This document shows, piece by piece, positions 60,296 to 64,000 of a DNA stretch of 64,000 nucleotides. The stretch comes from Chryseosolibacter sp964438975. Its GTDB lineage: Bacteria; Bacteroidota; Bacteroidia; Cytophagales; Cyclobacteriaceae. Where the stretch lies: NCBI GenBank assembly GCA_964438975.1, contig CAYTMU010000003.1, positions 124,001-188,000 on the forward strand, given 5' to 3'. Within the stretch, counting starts at the first letter, position 1. Each line of letters begins with the position of its first letter. The translations under genes and the position numbers were made by a program. Below the pieces are notes generated by a model. It had not been told where the DNA came from. It saw nothing but the letters and a program-made list of their open reading frames with translations, and searched no databases.

Positions 60296-61075
60296 CTACT
60301 CGATATTGAAACGTATCGGGAGCACCATGCGCACCGGAACCGGCCTGCCTCGATGCTTGCCACCTTTCCACGCGGGAAGCATCGACACTACACGCACCGC
60401 CTCCCTGTCGTAGTCGCGATGGACACCGCGGATAACACGCACATCGCTGACGGACCCATCACCATTCACCACGAACCGCACGTAGACTGTACCATCGATA
60501 CCCATTGCCTGCGGTGCACGTGGATAGCGGATCTTCTTCTGAATGAACTTCATCATGGCTGACAGACCACCTTCGTATTCCGGCATCTCATCAGCGAGGT
60601 CCAGCGGACCATCATCAGGCTCCACCATCAGGAGATGATCCACCGCAGCGCCGTCAACAGCACCGCTGTCACTCCCTGCCACGTTGAAATCAAAGTCACC
60701 GTCAGACAGAACATCCACAACAACCTCCACTTCCTCCTTCTCTTCAATCTCATCTTTCGTCACCAGCACCGCCGTGCTACGCGTGTTCGTTTTCCTCGGT
60801 TGTCGCGGAGCGGGAATCACTTTCGGTTTCATTGGGATGGAAGGAGGCAATGTGAGAACACGCAATCCTCTTTCTACAGCGGTCGGGTATTGGACAGCTG
60901 TGTTATCCTGGCGCATACGCTGCAAAAACAGAAGCACAGCCACCAGAAAGACCGTCGCCAACAAGCCCACCAGCACCCGATCGGGATACCCACGACGCAG
61001 CAAATAGGCCCCATAGCGCTTGTTTCTAAACTCGAAGACGAGATCGTCCCATGTCGTAAAGGAGTCAGTTTCCAT
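60296..61075 (-). CDS. TonB-family energy transducer
   Basis: The 259-residue protein has the usual TonB layout: short cytoplasmic head with FRNKRYGAYLLRRGYPDRV, one membrane helix (VLVGLLATVFLVAVLLFLQ, about residues 32-50), a Pro/Lys- and acid-rich linker crossing the periplasm, and a C-terminal TonB_C domain of about 90 residues (RYPRAPQAMGIDGTVYVRFVVNGDGSVSDVRVIRGVH, then LPAWKGGKHRGRPVPVRMVLPIRF). It would supply energy to receptors such as the SusC protein. ExbB/ExbD are not in the window. It is convergent with the small membrane protein, and about 400 bases without a gene lie upstream. Confidence 0.94.
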   Translation of the reverse strand: METDSFTTWDDLVFEFRNKRYGAYLLRRGYPDRVLVGLLATVFLVAVLLFLQRMRQDNTAVQYPTAVERGLRVLTLPPSIPMKPKVIPAPRQPRKTNTRSTAVLVTKDEIEEKEEVEVVVDVLSDGDFDFNVAGSDSGAVDGAAVDHLLMVEPDDGPLDLADEMPEYEGGLSAMMKFIQKKIRYPRAPQAMGIDGTVYVRFVVNGDGSVSDVRVIRGVHRDYDREAVRVVSMLPAWKGGKHRGRPVPVRMVLPIRFNIE

Positions 61076-61169
61076 AACGTTTTGTTTAGGTGTGTGATAT
61101 CAGGATGCGAAACCTGCACCGTTTCCATAAAGACCGACTCGCTTTTTGCTGTAGATTCCCGTCCCTCTA

Positions 61170-61198
61170 CCACGGATCTTCGCCGGGCTTACCCGTGG
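61170..61198. repeat. REP-like hairpin element in the TonB upstream gap
   Basis: CCACGG (61170-61175) and CCGTGG (61193-61198) enclose a smaller CGGG-CTTA-CCCG stem (61184-61195), followed by GGCTATTCATGTT. With the second element at 61305 it makes up the recognisable content of the 61076-61478 gap; the rest of that gap shows no gene. The sequence resembles dispersed repeat families of Bacteroidota, but only this copy is visible here. Confidence 0.45.
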
Positions 61199-61304
61199 CT
61201 ATTCATGTTAGCAGGCATTGGTCGACATGGTGATGAATTGGCTTTGCCACCAATGTCACGGATTTTCACAAATCGAATTCCTGCGAGTGCATCGGAAGTA
61301 TTCA

Positions 61305-61321
61305 GGACCCTGAAAGGGTCC
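61305..61321. repeat. GGACCC-TGAAA-GGGTCC hairpin
   Basis: A perfect 6-bp inverted repeat with TGAAA centre, followed by AATATAAATA. On the opposite strand this reads TATTTATATT then the hairpin, similar to the TATTCATGTT that follows the 61170 element, so the two may be oppositely oriented ends of one repeat unit. Confidence 0.45.
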
Positions 61322-61478
61322 AATATAAATAACGTTTCGCCACAACTCGCTCTTCGAAAGTCGACCCGATTTGTTAAAAAAGGTACAAGGTGTAAGATAT
61401 CCGGCGTAAAGGCATTATTCCGATTGCAGAAAGTCGGCATCTTGGTACAACTAAACCCCAAAACAAATTCACCTTATT

Positions 61479-62015
61479 ATGAAACGATTGACTTTTGTTA
61501 TCTGCCTGGCGTGTATGACGGCTGCGACCTACTCGATACAAGCTCAGAGCGTTTTGAAAATCAATATTCTAAGTCCGGTTGTAAAAACATTGAACGTATC
61601 GTACGAACACGCCATCAACGAAACCAGCAGCTTCCAACTCGGATTCTTCTACACAGGGTGGTCTGTCGATGCGACCAAGTTCAATGGCATCGGCATCACG
61701 CCGGAGTACCGCTTTTACTTGTCGGAGAGTGCAGCTCCACAAGGCGTTTACGTCGCACCATTCCTGCGATATCAGAACTTCAAGCTGGAGGAGAAAGAAT
61801 TCAGCGACTCCAAAGCTGACTTCTCCACATTCGGTGGAGGATTAGTACTTGGCAAGCAATGGGTGTTCAAGGACAAGATCACACTAGATATCTTCATCGG
61901 CCCTTCCTATGCATCGGGCAAGGTATCCGGTGGATCGAATGACGAGAACTGGGATGTCGGTGTCTTTGACGGATTCGGTCTGCGTACTGGTATCAACTTT
62001 GGATTTAAATTCTGA
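61479..62015 (+). CDS. DUF3575-like outer-membrane beta-barrel protein
   Basis: The 178-residue protein has a signal peptide (CMTAATYSIQAQS, cleaved near residue 22) and a mature part of alternating short beta-strands with aromatic girdles: LKINILSPVVKTLNVSYEHAI, SSFQLGFFYTGW, ITPEYRFYLSE, GVYVAPFLRYQNFKLEEKE and a C-terminal LRTGINFGFKF ending in Phe, as expected for a small outer-membrane barrel. The DUF3575 assignment rests on these phrases; the role is unknown. It is a single gene ended by the hairpin at 62051. Confidence 0.85.
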   Translation: MKRLTFVICLACMTAATYSIQAQSVLKINILSPVVKTLNVSYEHAINETSSFQLGFFYTGWSVDATKFNGIGITPEYRFYLSESAAPQGVYVAPFLRYQNFKLEEKEFSDSKADFSTFGGGLVLGKQWVFKDKITLDIFIGPSYASGKVSGGSNDENWDVGVFDGFGLRTGINFGFKF

Positions 62016-62050
62016 CAAGCCAGTAGCACGTAAAGTATTATTTGAATTTG

Positions 62051-62091
62051 AAAAAACGAGGGTGTCTCAAAAGGGCAGCCTCGTTTTTTTT
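62051..62091 (+). terminator. Terminator of the DUF3575-like gene
   Basis: AAAAAACGAGG (62051-62061) pairs with CCTCGTTTTTT (62079-62089) around a 17-base loop, with a run of eight T residues at its end. It lies 36 bases after the stop codon. Confidence 0.85.
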
Positions 62092-62191
62092 CCCTACGTT
62101 ATTGATTAGAATTGGGTGACCAATAATGAAAATGTTCTCATTACCGGCCCGGCCGGAGTGACCAAATGTTAGACACTTAAGAGATCTCAAA

Positions 62192-62407
62192 ATGACTGGG
62201 ATCAACATTCCAGTCGACTTGACAAAATGCAAAGTTGGCTGCATTCAGCGTTATGACAAACGCTATCAGGATGACGTCAAGGACAAGCACTTCGGCCTTC
62301 CTCTGTCTACTCCGCAGTTAACTCATCTTGGTCTTCGTAAGAATCAATGGGTAAAGTACGACAAGGTGTGGAACCGCTGGTTATGGAGCACCCAGATAGA
62401 TGATTAG
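62192..62407 (+). CDS. Hypothetical small protein
   Basis: A 71-residue frame with no recognised family. It is charged and aromatic at the C-terminus (LGLRKNQWVKYDKVWNRWLW) and contains two Cys (C13 and C17). Base composition is like the following toxin-antitoxin genes. Length and lack of any family match keep the call weak; it may be a remnant. Confidence 0.35.
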   Translation: MTGINIPVDLTKCKVGCIQRYDKRYQDDVKDKHFGLPLSTPQLTHLGLRKNQWVKYDKVWNRWLWSTQIDD

Positions 62408-62525
62408 CTCATTCTATAGAATGAGTGTCTTTTTCGTGTTTCCAGCAATATTATATTGTAAATAAGAGTATTTGTTTGCTAAAGGTATCGTTTTTTAATA
62501 CCTTTCGCTAAATCTTACTCTCAAT

Positions 62526-63347
62526 ATGGCAATACGAGTTGTTTCCGGAGGACTAAAGGATTGGACAGAGGAACTTCAGTCAAAGGGCAAACTGGCTTTT
62601 TCACTTCGCCAGGCTCATGAAGCATTTCCTGAATTGTCTGAGGATGCAATAAAACTCGCGCTGAACAGACTTTCCAAAAAGGATAAAGTAGTATCCATCT
62701 ACAAGGGATATTACCTGATAATCCCTCCGCAATATTCCGCCAAAGGAATCCTGCCGCCAGCCTTGTATATCGATGGGCTTATGCAGTTTTTGCAAAGGTC
62801 CTATTACGTGGGACTACTCAGCGCAGCAGCTTATCACGGAGCAGCACATCAACAGCCCCAGGAATTTTTTGTAGTCACTTCACTTCCTGCCTTACGCGCA
62901 ACAGAACGGAAAGGCATCAAAGTAAATTACATCAGCAAAAACTCCATCAACGAAGCACTCATAGAAAGCCGGAAAACTGAAAGTGGTTATCTGAGAATTT
63001 CATCACCGACATTGACTGCCACTGACCTGGTACAATTCGAAAAGAGAATAGGTGGACTGAACAGGGCAGCCACTATTATCAACGAACTAGCAGAAGTGAT
63101 AAAGCCTGAAATGTTCAATTCTGTTTTGTTCAACGAAGTATCAACATACTCCATTCAACGGCTCGGATATATACTTCAATATAAGGCTGATCAAAAGGAA
63201 TTAGCAGATGCATTGCTGTACAAAGCAAAAGAAGCAGGACTTTCATTTTTCCGAGTGCCGCTGAAGACAGACCTACCTGTAAAGGGATTTTCATCTGACG
63301 AAAATTGGAAAGTGATTGTAAACACCGAAATTGAAATAGACGAATGA
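62526..63347 (+). CDS. abiEi: AbiEi-type antitoxin / transcriptional regulator
   Basis: The 273-residue protein is an AbiEi antitoxin of a type IV toxin-antitoxin system. Its N-terminal winged helix (about 25-85: FSLRQAHEAFPELSEDAIKLALNRLSKKDKVVSIYKGYYLI) binds the operon promoter, and the C-terminal domain (IDGLMQFLQRSYYVGLLSAAAYHGAAHQ, RISSPTLTATDLVQFEKRIGG, with the typical E-K-R-x-G-G-x-x-R-A) neutralises the toxin without direct binding. It is AT-rich relative to the rest of the window, which suggests acquisition. The stop overlaps the next start by ATGA (63344-63347). Confidence 0.9.
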   Translation: MAIRVVSGGLKDWTEELQSKGKLAFSLRQAHEAFPELSEDAIKLALNRLSKKDKVVSIYKGYYLIIPPQYSAKGILPPALYIDGLMQFLQRSYYVGLLSAAAYHGAAHQQPQEFFVVTSLPALRATERKGIKVNYISKNSINEALIESRKTESGYLRISSPTLTATDLVQFEKRIGGLNRAATIINELAEVIKPEMFNSVLFNEVSTYSIQRLGYILQYKADQKELADALLYKAKEAGLSFFRVPLKTDLPVKGFSSDENWKVIVNTEIEIDE

Positions 63348-64000
63348 TTCCACAAGCGCATATAACGGAATGGTCAAGTCAGGTTCCCTGGCGAACAAAT
63401 GAACAGGTGGAACAAGACTTGATTATCAGCCGCACCCTGGTTGAAATTTTCTCTGATAACTTTTTAGCTGACAGACTTGCGTTTCGAGGAGGCACTGCCC
63501 TTCATAAACTACAGCTCAGTCCGCAGCCTCGCTATTCGGAAGATATTGACCTTGTCCAAATAACAAACGAGCCATTTGGCCCAGTGATCGATGCCTTGCG
63601 TGAGCGCCTTTCGTTTCTAGGCATTCCGGCCCGCAAGCAAAAAGAGAACAACAATACCCTGATCTTTAGATTTGAGTCTGAGTTTCCACCCGTTCAGCGT
63701 CTCCGTCTCAAAGTAGAAACCAATTGCCGGGAACATTTTTCTGTTATCGGTATAATCAAAATTCCATTCAATGTGGAATCGTCTTGGTTCAAAGGTTCGT
63801 GCGAGATCACCACCTATCAATTAGAAGAACTGCTTGGCACCAAACTTCGTGCCCTCTATCAAAGGAGAAAAGGCAGAGACTTGTATGATTTGCACAAGGC
63901 ATTCACGTTGAGGGATAACCTGAATATCAAAAATCTAATTGAATGTTACCATGAGTATATGCGCTTTTCGGTTAGAAGCGTCCCCAGCCAAAAGGAATTC
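63344..64000 (+). CDS. abiEii: AbiEii-type toxin nucleotidyltransferase (partial)
   Basis: The reading frame starts at ATG 63344 and runs open to the last base of the window (219 codons, no stop), so the 3' end is missing. The protein carries the AbiEii/DUF1814 nucleotidyltransferase core: AFRGGTALHKL followed by YSEDIDLVQ, the G-G-x-x-x-x-x-x and D-x-D residues of the active site, and later ELLGTKLRALYQRRKGRDLYDLHKA, another family hallmark. The toxin blocks growth on phage infection by modifying tRNA with nucleotides in related systems. It is coupled by a four-base overlap to the antitoxin gene. Confidence 0.9.
   Translation, partial: MIPQAHITEWSSQVPWRTNEQVEQDLIISRTLVEIFSDNFLADRLAFRGGTALHKLQLSPQPRYSEDIDLVQITNEPFGPVIDALRERLSFLGIPARKQKENNNTLIFRFESEFPPVQRLRLKVETNCREHFSVIGIIKIPFNVESSWFKGSCEITTYQLEELLGTKLRALYQRRKGRDLYDLHKAFTLRDNLNIKNLIECYHEYMRFSVRSVPSQKEF

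Noticed and set aside
60635..61819. 394-codon open frame on the plus strand
   Set aside because: It covers the TonB gene in antisense, the empty gap and the start of the DUF3575-like gene in a different frame. The amino-acid sequence is rich in His, Arg and Ser with no domain.
62051..62091. Possible insertion-sequence end (GTGTCTCAAAAGGGCAG word within the hairpin)
   Set aside because: The word resembles ends of some IS families, but there is no transposase and no second end. The placement and T-run fit a normal terminator.

Overview
The window looks like chromosome of a free-living or soil-type member of the Bacteroidota, probably Cytophagales-like. The evidence is a SusC/SusD pair, DUF1080, DUF2911, DUF5107 and PVC-type dehydrogenase families, many lipoproteins, almost no Shine-Dalgarno sequences, and promoter-like boxes of the TAnnTTTG type. 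Base composition is close to balanced over most of the window and clearly more AT-rich after about 62 kb. No insertion sequence, prophage, rRNA operon or CRISPR array was seen.

Layout. 0-9.9 kb: mixed housekeeping and surface genes (DUF4114 lipoprotein, XRE regulator, nucleotidyltransferase plus metallophosphoesterase, single-domain response regulator, tRNA-Thr, fatty-acid hydroxylase-like protein, DUF2911, DUF1080 lipoprotein, MsrA, PAS histidine kinase, glycerophosphodiester phosphodiesterase). 9.9-15.4 kb, minus strand: secreted polysaccharide-degradation proteins (BNR_4 propeller, alginate-lyase-fold/beta-helix fusion, and a serine hydrolase carrying a GH3-C-like remnant). 15.5-20.1 kb: a tight pncB-pncA-trkH-trkA cluster joining NAD salvage to potassium uptake. 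20.4-23.3 kb: an SNF2 helicase.

23.4-49.2 kb is the most distinctive region: a large carbohydrate locus with SusC/SusD, LacI and AraC regulators and an MFS sugar transporter, but no recognisable classical glycoside hydrolase. It has two PVC-type quinoprotein-like dehydrogenases, one fused to ThuA and an azurin-like cupredoxin and the other to cytochrome c. It also has two TIM-barrel sugar isomerases/epimerases, two Gfo/Idh/MocA oxidoreductases, a DUF1080 protein, an AXE1-type esterase, a CBM9-like protein and a DUF5107-TPR protein. The inferred job is oxidative (3-keto-sugar type) breakdown of glycosides, with steps both in the periplasm and in the cytoplasm. Palindromic operator candidates lie in the 24.7-24.9 kb gap.

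49.3-57.4 kb, minus strand: sulfate uptake and activation (SLC13 permease, CysC, CysD, CysN, CysQ) next to kdsA and kdsC and a DegT aminotransferase. No sulfate reductase genes are present, which suggests PAPS for sulfation of surface glycans. 57.5-62 kb: penicillin-acylase-type amidase, small membrane protein, TonB, and a DUF3575-like outer-membrane protein. 62.1-64 kb: an AT-rich end carrying an AbiEi/AbiEii type IV toxin-antitoxin pair, with the toxin cut by the window edge.
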